7,412 bases of DNA from JAERML01 sp035687895 (GCA_035687895.1 DASRUE010000030.1:1-7412), one strand, 5' to 3'; positions 1-6,319 are shown, counted from the stretch's first letter. Program-made: numbers and translations. The notes: generated by a model from the letters alone, not told the origin.

Positions 1-575
1 ATCCGAGCAGCCACGGCAAGCGCCAGAGCGCGCATCCTCGGATTTCGGAGGCCAATGGCGATGAGGGCGGAGTTCATTGCGTCACGGACGTGGTTCTTGC
101 GGGTATGGATTTTATGCTCGATGGTGTCGAGGTGGGGGATAAAATACGAATCCGGCACTGCGCTTTCCCGAGCCATTCGCGCAAGAACGAGCCACCCGGC
201 GCGTCCCACCCATTCTCCGCTGGCATCGATCCACTTCTCAGTTTTCTTTTGCGCAAAAGGTGACCTACTCACCAGTGCGGCAAACGCATCGGTGATCACA
301 TAGTTGTCCAAATCCATTACCCAGGCATCGATCTCTTTACCCGTTGCCGCTGTAGGATCTGCCACCATTGTGGCGAGGACGCGGGCGTCGTGGTTGCCGG
401 TCTTCCAGAGCTGCACCGCGAGTACATGATCCAACGTGATCTTCTTCTTCAACAAGCCGAGCGCTGCATAGCTGACGCCGAACATCTCCCCCTTCACCCC
501 GTGGCGTCCGGAGACCTTCCGATGTTGTGCTGTGCCAGCTTTTTTCAACGCAGCAAATGCTTCCTTGAGGGTCAT
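1..575 (-). CDS. DNA alkylation repair protein, AlkD-like HEAT-repeat family (3' end off window)
   Basis: Enzymes of this family are HEAT-like alpha-helical glycosylases that excise alkylated bases such as N3- and N7-alkylpurines without flipping them; that role is taken from the family. The visible 191 residues show its conserved blocks: RHGVKGEMFGVSYAALG (residues 24-40), WKTGNHDARVLATM (57-70), a WVMDLDNYVITDAF segment (85-98) with Asp96 where the family has its conserved D, and EWVGRAGWLVLARMA (121-135), followed by ALIAIGLRN near residue 170. The frame stays open to base 1, so the C-terminal part is missing. The ATG at 575 is preceded by AGGA, which overlaps the TAG stop of the lipoprotein gene 11 bases upstream, so the two are probably cotranscribed and translationally coupled. 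Family assignment is firm; the exact substrate is unknown. Confidence 0.87.
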   Translation of the reverse strand, partial: MTLKEAFAALKKAGTAQHRKVSGRHGVKGEMFGVSYAALGLLKKKITLDHVLAVQLWKTGNHDARVLATMVADPTAATGKEIDAWVMDLDNYVITDAFAALVSRSPFAQKKTEKWIDASGEWVGRAGWLVLARMARESAVPDSYFIPHLDTIEHKIHTRKNHVRDAMNSALIAIGLRNPRMRALALAVAAR

Positions 576-586
576 CAGGTCTGTTC

Positions 587-1132
587 CTACTGTTGACGAT
601 ACAGGATGCCAGGGTCAGGGAAAGCACGCGCATTGTTAGCGTGGGCAATGATGAACTTCTGCAGATCGCGGGTGGAAGCAGTGAGGACCAGCGAGCCGTC
701 CACCTCCGCATGTGCAATTGCGATCTTCTTCGCCTTCACCATCTTGGCCACCCATTCCGCGTCAAGGTATGCAATCTTCAGCGTGTCGTCCTTGCAAGTG
801 AGATGGAAGATCATGTGGACCGGGATGAAGAAATCGTTATCCGGCCGTTCCCACGGGACGGCATCGAGGAAAAGGTGTCCCTTCAGTTTCACTAACCGCG
901 CTTGTAACCGGGTGATCTGCTTTTGTTCTTTGTACAGGAGTTCGTACGTCGTCTCATCGTGCTGCGCAAACGTCAGTACGTTCGTCCCCGAAGATGTCCC
1001 CTCATTCCAGTTCCCCAGGAGCGCGGAGTCGAATGTCAGATCCTTCGGCGTGTACAGTGGGTTGAGCGAGAGGGTTGGCCCGCACGACGGGAAGAGCAGG
1101 GCCATAGAGAGCGCGATGATCAACTTCTGCAT
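587..1132 (-). CDS. Putative outer-membrane or periplasmic lipoprotein, unknown function
   Basis: A 181-residue protein. Its N-terminus, MQKLIIALSMALLFPSCG, is a short lysine n-region, a hydrophobic core and a relaxed lipobox (FPSC, lipidated Cys at about residue 17) of the kind common in Bacteroidota-type bacteria. The mature part begins with NPLYTPKDL and then DSALLGNW, followed by alternating hydrophobic stretches and many lysines, compatible with a small beta-rich domain; no catalytic motif stands out. The frame is open further upstream to 1219, but the ATG at 1132 is preferred: it has a strong GGAGG eight bases before it, it starts the signal peptide, and a promoter candidate at 1185-1212 would lie inside the longer version. 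It is the first gene of a likely operon with the AlkD-like gene. I do not recognise a named family. Confidence 0.82.
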   Translation of the reverse strand: MQKLIIALSMALLFPSCGPTLSLNPLYTPKDLTFDSALLGNWNEGTSSGTNVLTFAQHDETTYELLYKEQKQITRLQARLVKLKGHLFLDAVPWERPDNDFFIPVHMIFHLTCKDDTLKIAYLDAEWVAKMVKAKKIAIAHAEVDGSLVLTASTRDLQKFIIAHANNARAFPDPGILYRQQ

Positions 1133-1184
1133 GATATGCCTCCGTTGAGTTGCACGCAACAGGGTTGGAAGGGAGCGTGGGAGT

Positions 1185-1212
1185 AAGATACGCGAATCAA
1201 CGGGAAAAGCAA
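1185..1212 (-). promoter_or_regulatory. Promoter candidate for the lipoprotein / alkD-like operon
   Basis: On the minus strand TTGCTT (1212-1207) and TATCTT (1190-1185) are separated by 16 bases, which would start transcription near 1178 and leave a leader of about 45 bases before the ATG at 1132. The TATCTTAC block also resembles the TAnnTTTG element of Bacteroidota promoters, with TTG 19 bases upstream. This is pattern matching only. Confidence 0.4.
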
Positions 1213-1278
1213 CCGACACGCTCCGGTTGGTTCAGTAGAAATACGCGTCACTTGGCGCACTCAGTTGAGGACTCGATC

Positions 1279-1782
1279 CTAGGCGTTATACCCCCAGTTT
1301 TCATCAGCATGGATATGTTTACGCACACTGAGCTTTGCCAGTTTCGGTTGTACCAATTCTGCGAAGTCCTTGTAGGCCATCTTCACCAACTCCCGGTGAG
1401 AGCCGGCATTGAACGCTATCTCCTCGTCCTCCGCCAGGTCGTCTGCAACCAGAACATCCATATTGTAGAGGTTGCCGAATGGGGGCATCGCTCCGAGCTC
1501 GCTTTCGGGGAATCGATATCTGAATTCGTCCTCGCCAGCCAGTTGGACAGTTGTCCCACCCACCGACTTCTTCAGTAATTTGAAATCCACCATGTCCGTC
1601 GCGGGCAAAACCACCATAAGCAGCTTCCCATCAACCTTAACGATTACTGTTTTGGCAAGCGTCTTACCGGGGATGTGCGCGATCATTGCAATCTCCTGAG
1701 CGGTGAAGGCCTGCGAGTGACTGATAATGGTGTACTTGACGTTGTTGCGATCCAGGAAGTCCCGAAGTCTGTTCAGCATCAT
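1279..1782 (-). CDS. YbaK/ProX-type aminoacyl-tRNA deacylase domain protein
   Basis: A stand-alone 167-residue YbaK/aminoacyl-tRNA-synthetase-associated domain. Proteins of this fold hydrolyse mischarged tRNAs in trans (for example Cys- or Ala-tRNA(Pro)) in the cytoplasm; the role is from the family, and the tRNA specificity cannot be read here. Seen in sequence: HSQAFTAQEIA (residues 22-32), PGKTLAKTVIVKVDG (38-52) with Lys44 in the place of the family's essential lysine, VVLPATDMVD (57-66), a GAMPPFG loop (97-103) and FNAGSHRELVKM (124-135). The open frame begins at 1818, but the tandem ATGs at 1782/1779 follow AAAAGGAG six bases away and begin directly at the usual family N-terminus. The C-terminal tail past residue 146 is extended and charged. 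A promoter candidate lies about 150 bases upstream, so it is probably transcribed alone. Confidence 0.9.
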   Translation of the reverse strand: MMLNRLRDFLDRNNVKYTIISHSQAFTAQEIAMIAHIPGKTLAKTVIVKVDGKLLMVVLPATDMVDFKLLKKSVGGTTVQLAGEDEFRYRFPESELGAMPPFGNLYNMDVLVADDLAEDEEIAFNAGSHRELVKMAYKDFAELVQPKLAKLSVRKHIHADENWGYNA

Positions 1783-1937
1783 GGCTTGCTCCTTTTCTCT
1801 TTTTGATGGATGAGACAAACGAGGAGTGAAGGCCGGGTCGCCATGAACGTGATGAATGCGTTTTCCTGGCGGGAATGAAGAAGAGACGGAACTGAGGAAA
1901 GGCCGCCCTCAGGCTCGAATGTCAAAGGACTACTGTG

Positions 1938-1968
1938 GAAACGTACTGCGCGGCGGGGACAATGTCAA
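1938..1968 (-). promoter_or_regulatory. Promoter candidate for the deacylase gene
   Basis: On the minus strand a perfect TTGACA (1968-1963) is followed after 17 bases by TACGTTTC (1945-1938). Read as sigma70 the -10 box is poor. Read as a Bacteroidota-type promoter, TTG, 20 bases and TAnnTTT fit almost perfectly. Transcription would start near 1932, leaving a leader of about 150 bases. The rest of the 1783-2092 interval shows only short weak dyads (for example GAATG/CATTC near 2047-2066) and no convincing gene or terminator. Confidence 0.5.
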
Positions 1969-2092
1969 GAGGGCTCTAAGCATTCATTCTTCCTACACAC
2001 CGGAGCGTATACCGGTTTGATCGGTACTGCAACAAAAACTCCAATGCGGAATGCATTGTGAACATTCAACGGTTGAGGGGGAGTCGTGGGGG

Positions 2093-2479
2093 TCACTTCA
2101 TCACTTTTCCCATCAACACAGTGACGCCACCGAGGAACCCTCCATACACGAGGCCAACCACTGGGCCTGTCATGAGAGTGAAGAGGGGAGAGAGTGAGAA
2201 CGTTCCATGCTGGAACCTCGCCATCGATTCAGCATTGTTGGCAATGTATGTACTGAAGAAGAGGGTCTGCACGATCCCGTTGAGCACACCATCCAGTATT
2301 CCGACGAACAGTCCATGGAGGAAGAGTCTCCCCTGTGCCTTCTTCGCCAGCACCATCCCGCAGATCCCGGCAATGATGATCCAGAGGAACAGCTCGATTC
2401 CCTGCGTGTAACCAAACAGCGATGCGAGCCCCATTGCTGCCCCAAAGGAGGAGAGGCCGATGATGGGTTTCCAGCTCAT
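2093..2479 (-). CDS. Small integral membrane protein, four predicted helices, unknown function
   Basis: A 128-residue, very hydrophobic protein with four likely transmembrane segments at about residues 5-23, 27-45, 53-79 and 98-125. A basic loop (AKKAQGR, 45-51) lies between helices 2 and 3, and a polar loop (NNAESMARFQHG, 81-92) between 3 and 4. Glycines are frequent and regularly placed inside the helices (GLFVGILDGVLNG; GPVVGLVYGGFLGG), which suggests tight helix packing. There is no signal peptide and no recognisable catalytic or transport motif. The ATG at 2479 has a strong GGAGG four bases upstream. It lies 80 bases after the stop of the pentad-repeat gene on the same strand, so cotranscription is possible. 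I do not recognise the family. Confidence 0.78.
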   Translation of the reverse strand: MSWKPIIGLSSFGAAMGLASLFGYTQGIELFLWIIIAGICGMVLAKKAQGRLFLHGLFVGILDGVLNGIVQTLFFSTYIANNAESMARFQHGTFSLSPLFTLMTGPVVGLVYGGFLGGVTVLMGKVMK

Positions 2480-2559
2480 TGTTCCTCCACAAGAATTACC
2501 CGAGACACAAATACACTAATCATCATACGGTGAATTGCCACGACCTTCCCGCTACGCGA

Positions 2560-3090
2560 TCAGTCACCTCCGTTCCCGGCCTTGTGCCGGGCTTTGCGAC
2601 GAGATCGCATGCGAGCAAAAAATGCGATGATAGCCGGAAGAAAGACAAGCGCGAGAGAATACTTCATTGCCCAGGATGCCGCGACGAAGAACGGATGTAC
2701 GGCAAAGTAGTCGGTTGCAGCAGCGTCGTTTGCGTGGATGGCAAAAGCAACGCCACCGCTCGCAACATCCCTCGCAATGGCAAGGCCTCCGAGTGCCGCT
2801 GACCAGCCGAACGCGGCACCGCCAACTGCCAGCACGCCAATGCTCAGACCACCAACTGCTGCGAACCCGGCAGCAAGTCCACCCAACGTAAGAATGCCGA
2901 CCGAAAGACCTCCCACACTGACCCCGCCCACCGCGATCCCTCCCGCAGAGAAAAGAACCCCCAGCGCAATGTCGCCGATCGCTATCCACCCCTTTGCCAC
3001 CCCCCTGCGGTACGAGCCATCGACGGGCCGTCCCGTGGCTACATGAATTAGCAGTAAGCCGAGAAGACGAGTACTTGTCTGCCAGTCCAT
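2560..3090 (-). CDS. Glycine-pentad repeat protein, probably membrane-associated
   Basis: A 176-residue protein. A short basic N-terminus ending GSYRRGVAKGW (residues 25-35) is followed by an uninterrupted array of five-residue units with glycine closing each one. Glycines fall at 34, 39 and 44, then after a one-residue slip at exactly 50, 55, 60, 65, 70, 75, 80, 85, 90 and 95, and after another slip at 101. The unit is roughly x-[LIVA]-[AST]-[VLIA]-G. After the array come IARDVASGG, the motif IHANDAAATDYF (118-129), a hydrophobic helix (about 143-159) and a very basic tail (RMRSRRKARHK). Similar glycine-periodic proteins occur in other bacteria, but I know no function. The strict period of five suggests a solenoid (beta-helix-like) rather than plain helices, although membrane predictors would call several helices. 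The ATG at 3090 has AAGGAG eight bases before it. Confidence 0.82.
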   Translation of the reverse strand: MDWQTSTRLLGLLLIHVATGRPVDGSYRRGVAKGWIAIGDIALGVLFSAGGIAVGGVSVGGLSVGILTLGGLAAGFAAVGGLSIGVLAVGGAAFGWSAALGGLAIARDVASGGVAFAIHANDAAATDYFAVHPFFVAASWAMKYSLALVFLPAIIAFFARMRSRRKARHKAGNGGD

Positions 3091-3253
3091 TGTGCGGTCT
3101 CCTTGTGTGCCGTTCTGTTTAAGTAGTGCGACTTCGTCAGATCAAGAACAAACCAGTTAAATAAGAGTCTCTTTCTCATGCACATAGTAGTTGCCCTGCT
3201 ACGGCACGAGGAATGAAGTGTTTCGGATCTGGGCCCGACGATAATCGCGGCGT

Positions 3254-3958
3254 TCACTGTTGCTGGAGCACAAATAGCGCGGCTCTGGTTTCATCGAATA
3301 CCGAAAGGTTGAAATACTTGTTCATCATCGTGGCCGTCGTTCGTACGATGCCGTTCTCCAGGATCTTCCTTTCCGTGCTCATAACGACGTCGGTGGATTC
3401 CGCCTCGAGCGGAACCAGCGACAATGTGGCCACATACAGATAGGTGGTCTCGACCGGGCCGGCATCGTCCGAGTGAGAGTCTCCGGAGAGGTTCGCTTCT
3501 GCTTCTTCTTCCGAATCACTGAGTGCGAGGACGATCCCGATAATGAGAACGAAAAGCAACACTCCCAGGATCACGTCGAGCACTGTAACCCGTTCCTTGA
3601 CTTCGGCCTCCTTCTGTTCCTCGGGAATAACGGAGGAGCCTTGCCACTCTGCATCGAGCCTGCCCGCATCAGGCGCCATCAAAGTGACCACGAATCCCTT
3701 CTGTTCCAGGGCTCTGGCTGCCGCTTCGATGACTGCGTACTGATCTCCGTTGAAGCTCATGGTTGCTGTATAGTCGCTCTGTTCATACTTGTCCAGGTGT
3801 GCGGTAGCGACGTGAGAACCGCTACAGCCTGTAATCGCATAGATGCTGAAGCTCGCCGCGACGAAGAGGGTGAGGGACACAGATCCGCGGCGATTTCTGC
3901 AATGAGTGTTGCCGAACAGTGTGGCTGGGCCGGCTCCGTGAGTGGTGAGTGTGACCAT
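3254..3958 (-). CDS. Lipoprotein with an internal transmembrane segment, unknown function
   Basis: Counted from the ATG at 3958 the protein has 234 residues. A basic CRNRRGS stretch (20-26) precedes a hydrophobic run ending AITGCSG, a good lipobox with Cys45. Next comes a compact domain (about 60-107) with AVIEAAARALEQKGFVV and APDAGRLDAEW, an alpha/beta pattern reminiscent of BamC-like lipoprotein domains. A strong membrane helix follows (VTVLDVILGVLLFVLIIG..., about 124-146), then an acidic linker (DSEEEAEAN...SDDA) and a second alpha/beta domain to the C-terminus. A lipid anchor plus an internal helix is unusual. The start is uncertain: the frame is open to a GTG at 4060, the ATG at 3958 has only a weak AAAGAA before it, and a GTG at 3880 would lose the basic n-region. 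It is preceded by the palindromic repeat at 4095-4163. Confidence 0.72.
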   Translation of the reverse strand: MVTLTTHGAGPATLFGNTHCRNRRGSVSLTLFVAASFSIYAITGCSGSHVATAHLDKYEQSDYTATMSFNGDQYAVIEAAARALEQKGFVVTLMAPDAGRLDAEWQGSSVIPEEQKEAEVKERVTVLDVILGVLLFVLIIGIVLALSDSEEEAEANLSGDSHSDDAGPVETTYLYVATLSLVPLEAESTDVVMSTERKILENGIVRTTATMMNKYFNLSVFDETRAALFVLQQQ

Positions 3959-4094
3959 GTTCTTTGCGTGAATACAGACCCCCTTGCGACGTGTTACCGG
4001 TTCCAGTCCCGCACAACGGTCATGTGCGGTGTTGGTGCCGCGAGCCCATGCCCGCTTCACTGCTTTTCTTTTATGGTCTCAACCGTGTCGGGAA

Positions 4095-4163
4095 GGCGGG
4101 CATGAACCGAACTCTTCTTGTATTACCTGCCCGCCGGAGTCCGCCTCGCAGGACGCAGGCAGG
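4095..4163. repeat. GC-rich palindromic (REP-like) repeat
   Basis: A hairpin at 4126-4163 pairs CCTGCC (4126-4131) with GGCAGG (4158-4163) and, inside it, GTCC (4139-4142) with GGAC (4151-4154). A further arm, GGCGGGCA (4095-4102), is perfectly complementary to TGCCCGCC (4128-4135), so two alternative folds compete. There is no T-run, so it is not a typical intrinsic terminator. Sequences of this look are commonly dispersed intergenic repeats, but only one copy is visible here. Confidence 0.5.
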
Positions 4164-4165
4164 CC

Positions 4166-4207
4166 TCGCCAAACGAACGAATGTCGTGCTTTTTCGCTGT
4201 TAGGCGA
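4166..4207 (-). repeat. Short attC-like element after the isochorismatase-fold gene
   Basis: On the minus strand a perfect GCCTAAC (4205-4199, consensus RYYYAAC) begins 17 bases after the stop of the hydrolase gene. The far end, GTTTGGC (4174-4168), matches GTTRRRY at six of seven positions. The ends pair as TCGCC/GGCGA, one mismatch, AAC/GTT, an internal loop and CGAA/TTCG, giving a folded site of about 42 bases. It shares GTTAGGCGAAG, TGTCG and AACGAATG with the larger element at 4908-5038, so it looks like a shortened copy of it. It is shorter than usual attC sites. Confidence 0.45.
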
Positions 4208-4222
4208 AGGCACATAACTTCT

Positions 4223-4879
4223 TTACTCGAGTAGCCGTTGTCTCACCGAATCGGCGGTTGTTACGAATGCAAATCCGAAAGAGAGATTCAGCAGGCTCGC
4301 CACATGCATCTCTTCATTGATGCTTCCAGTGGCGTCAGCGAGAAAGAACACTTTGTAATCCCGGTAGTAAGCATCACGTGCCGTGGATTCACAGCACATA
4401 TTGGTCATAATACCGGAGATGACAAGGTCTTCTATTTTGAGGCATCGCAGTACAGTTTCCAAGTCGGTATTGTAGAATGCCGAATAGCGATGTTTGAGAA
4501 TAACTTTCTCATTAGGCAACGGGGTAATATCGCTATGTATTTCACTTTCTGGACTTCCTTCAAGACACATTCCTTCCCACCACCATTCCATTATACCAGC
4601 ATCAAGACGGTCGGGGTGATGAACGTGTCGTGTGTAGATCACCGGACGCCCCGCCACTCGAAAAACATCTATGAGTCGTTTGAGCGTTGGAAGAATGGCG
4701 AGTCCCCCACAGGTAAACGTCGGAGAAGCCGGGTCCAAGAAAAATCGCTGCATATCAATAACGAGGAGAGCGGCTTTTTCTTTGCTAAGTTGCATTTGAT
4801 GTTGATTGAAGGGTGCAATCTTTTCAAGCCACAGTCTTGCCCTTGCTTCAAGCGAATCCGGTGTCACATATGATTGCAT
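4223..4879 (-). CDS. Isochorismatase-family (cysteine hydrolase) enzyme
   Basis: A 218-residue cytoplasmic hydrolase of the isochorismatase / nicotinamidase fold. The catalytic triad of the family is visible: Asp42 in LLVIDMQRFF (38-47), Lys129 in ILKHRYSAFY (127-136) and Cys162 in GIMTNMCCESTARDAY (156-171). PVIYTRHVHH (79-88) forms the usual strand before the substrate-pocket loop, which here contains MEWWWEGMCLEGSPESEIH. Substrates in this family include isochorismate, nicotinamide, N-carbamoyl amines and other amides; the loop does not tell me which. The open frame begins at 4924, but the ATG at 4879 has AGGAG five bases upstream. The gene stands alone between two structured elements (4908-5038 and 4166-4207), as a cassette gene would. 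Family calls of this kind are frequent among integron cassettes. Confidence 0.92.
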   Translation of the reverse strand: MQSYVTPDSLEARARLWLEKIAPFNQHQMQLSKEKAALLVIDMQRFFLDPASPTFTCGGLAILPTLKRLIDVFRVAGRPVIYTRHVHHPDRLDAGIMEWWWEGMCLEGSPESEIHSDITPLPNEKVILKHRYSAFYNTDLETVLRCLKIEDLVISGIMTNMCCESTARDAYYRDYKVFFLADATGSINEEMHVASLLNLSFGFAFVTTADSVRQRLLE

Positions 4880-4907
4880 CGTACTCCTAATTCTGCTATG
4901 TGCTTGC

Positions 4908-5038
4908 GCATAAAGTCCCGGCAAATTACGCCGCCGTTTTGCGAATCATAAAATGAAAAATTCTCTGTGAGCAAAACGGTGGAACGAATGCAATAATCCA
5001 TATCAACAAAATAGGTGTCGCAATTTGCCCCGTTAGGC
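4908..5038 (-). repeat. Structured ~130-bp attC-like element, copy A
   Basis: This fills the gap between the CPBP protease stop and the hydrolase start. The outer arms GGCAAATTACG (4920-4930) and CGCAATTTGCC (5019-5029) pair at 10 of 11 positions. The inner arms CCGCCGTTTTGC (4931-4942) and GCAAAACGGTGG (4971-4982) pair at 11 of 12 plus one G-T. GTTAGGC (5032-5038; GCCTAAC on the minus strand, a perfect RYYYAAC) lies 13 bases past the upstream stop. The opposite end on the minus strand is TTTATGC, a 5/7 match to GTTRRRY. It aligns along its whole length with copy B at 6346-6479. Confidence 0.7.
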
Positions 5039-5051
5039 GAAGTGGGCGCGT

Positions 5052-5894
5052 TCATTGTCGGATGACTTCTTCCGTAACGGATCTCAAACGATAGAAAGCA
5101 GGAATGGCTATCAAAACTGAAACGACACTCAGTACACCGTATTTGACAAACTCATGATCACCAACATTTGGAACTGCGCCATATTGTATTGGCAAGATAA
5201 GAAAGTCCGAGATAGAGTGTATGACTACTGATGGGAGGATTGATCGGGTGAAGTATACAAGCAAGCCATGAAGAAGGCTGTACAGCATAAAGAAAGGAAT
5301 GAACGCGGCCGTAGCGTACGCATGACTCAAGTGAGAAAGCCAGAACATGATTGCCACAACGAATATCCCGACAACCCAACCATGCCTGTGTTGAATGATT
5401 GAAAGCATGTAGCCCCTGAAGGAAGCCTCTTCGACCACTCCGGCCACAACCGCAATCGTAAGGAAAATGCTGAACACAGTCCAGGGAGGATAAATAGAGA
5501 CGTCAAACGGAGGTTCTAGGGCGCTTGAAGGTAATCCACCAAATTCAGAAGTTACAAAAATCAATCCCATGAGGCTGATCATCCCGAACCCGCCTGCTAT
5601 GAGGGACCATAGCCACAACTTCGGCGTGAGGGTCTGACCTCTAAGGTACCCGCTGCGAATGTGCGACGTGCTTGCGGGCCACGAATTCCCGGTGAGATAT
5701 TTCCAGAAAGCCCAGAGCCAAAAGGCAGTAATTGGAAGAAACCAGGGAATCGATGGAGTAAGTCGTAAATTTATGAATAGCAACGCGAGCGGCAACTGGC
5801 CGATGATGAGGAGGGATTGCCCACAGATAATTCCCTTTGCCACAGCGGGTAACCAATTCCAGAATCGACGAAGCAATGACATGGCCTGACTCAC
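5052..5894 (-). CDS. CPBP-family intramembrane metalloprotease (CAAX / Abi type)
   Basis: A 280-residue polytopic membrane protein of the CPBP family, relatives of Rce1. Members cleave substrates within the membrane; bacterial ones serve in bacteriocin self-immunity, peptide maturation or unknown roles. The signature is present in order: EEASFRGY (Glu155, Glu156, Arg160) in one helix, LSHLSHAY (His188/His191) in the next, and HSISDFL (His226, Asp230) in the last conserved helix; these are the putative metal ligands and catalytic residues. About seven or eight hydrophobic segments surround them. The start is taken as GTG at 5894 because AAAGGAG ends six bases before it; the internal ATG at 5882 is too far from that site. 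It is followed after 13 bases by structured element A, and no bacteriocin gene is adjacent. The substrate is unknown. Confidence 0.92.
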   Translation of the reverse strand: MSQAMSLLRRFWNWLPAVAKGIICGQSLLIIGQLPLALLFINLRLTPSIPWFLPITAFWLWAFWKYLTGNSWPASTSHIRSGYLRGQTLTPKLWLWSLIAGGFGMISLMGLIFVTSEFGGLPSSALEPPFDVSIYPPWTVFSIFLTIAVVAGVVEEASFRGYMLSIIQHRHGWVVGIFVVAIMFWLSHLSHAYATAAFIPFFMLYSLLHGLLVYFTRSILPSVVIHSISDFLILPIQYGAVPNVGDHEFVKYGVLSVVSVLIAIPAFYRLRSVTEEVIRQ

Positions 5895-6065
5895 ATCAGG
5901 CTCCTTTCTCGTGTATACGGATTAAAGTGCCATTTCGCCTGCTATGTCCAAAGTCAATAGTGAGTGATAGATTGAGTACAGAACCCCAGCCTGCCATTCG
6001 TGGTCCTCACTCCTAGCGAAGCCACAGGTAATCGATCCGAGGTATTCAGTACTAGAGAGGCGACA

Positions 6066-6150
6066 ACCTAACGTACGTGGTCCCCGCCAAGGCGGGACGC
6101 ACAGCCGCAATTACCTCGTCCTCTCAACCAGAACTTTCTGAAAGTTGAAT
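6066..6150 (-). other. Weak cassette-boundary candidate with GC-rich hairpin
   Basis: This covers part of the 263-base gap 5895-6157, in which I see no credible gene. On the minus strand ATTCAAC (6150-6144, fits RYYYAAC) lies seven bases after the stop of the small secreted gene, and GTTAGGT (6072-6066) fits GTTRRRY; the two are 85 bases apart but pair poorly. Between them are a perfect 15-base palindrome, AACTTTC-T-GAAAGTT (6132-6146), and a hairpin CCCGCC-AA-GGCGGG (6083-6096). The remaining 5895-6065 shows nothing clear beyond the ribosome binding site of the protease gene. Confidence 0.3.
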
Positions 6151-6157
6151 CTTTCAC

Positions 6158-6319
6158 TCAATAATTTTGCCTCATCTTCGTAAACAGATCATTGATGTGA
6201 ACGATATTTTTGTCCCACCGTCCAGAATTAAAGTTGTCCTCTATTTCTTGTTGTTGGGCTGCAAGGAAATGAGGAAAACTCATAATCAATCCAACCAGCA
6301 AGCTCAAGATTGGACGCAT
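6158..6319 (-). CDS. 53-residue secreted peptide, unknown function
   Basis: The ATG at 6319 follows AAAGGA eight bases upstream. The product starts MRPILSLLVGLIMSFPHFLAA, a textbook signal peptide with likely cleavage after Ala20 or Ala21, leaving a mature peptide of about 32 residues beginning QQQEIEDNFNSGRWDK and ending KMRQNY. The mature part is polar with no cysteines. The open frame extends upstream to 6367, but that extension overlaps structured element B and lacks a good start. Either this is a genuine small exported peptide or the 5' remnant of a longer gene; the DNFNSGRWDK region looks like the start of a longer extracellular domain. It lies between element B and the 6066-6150 boundary candidate. 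I do not recognise it. Confidence 0.6.
   Translation of the reverse strand: MRPILSLLVGLIMSFPHFLAAQQQEIEDNFNSGRWDKNIVHINDLFTKMRQNY

Noticed and set aside
1149..1160. Small palindrome GTTGC-AC-GCAAC in the leader of the lipoprotein operon, a possible operator.
   Set aside because: Five-base arms are expected by chance at this length and no regulator is nearby.
3473..4105. Long plus-strand open frame (210 codons).
   Set aside because: Antisense shadow of the lipoprotein gene, with irregular cysteine-rich composition and no start signal.
4238..4873. Long plus-strand open frame (211 codons).
   Set aside because: Antisense shadow of the isochorismatase-fold gene, whose triad and RBS are clear on the minus strand.
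4864..5055. 63-codon minus-strand reading frame over element A, and its look-alike (6228-6530) over element B; the two encode similar peptides (GGVICRD / NGVVCRD).
   Set aside because: The peptide similarity follows from the shared DNA structure. Conserved blocks are offset by 1-2 bases between copies, which breaks the frame, and the stems covary, so the constraint is on folding.
5895..5950. Promoter-like TTGGAC / TTTAAT ahead of the protease gene.
   Set aside because: The 19-base spacing is too wide and the -35 box is weak; not enough to call.
5922..6110. 62-codon minus-strand frame in the gap before the protease gene.
   Set aside because: It starts inside the GC-rich hairpin, has no ribosome binding site and shows no protein-like features.
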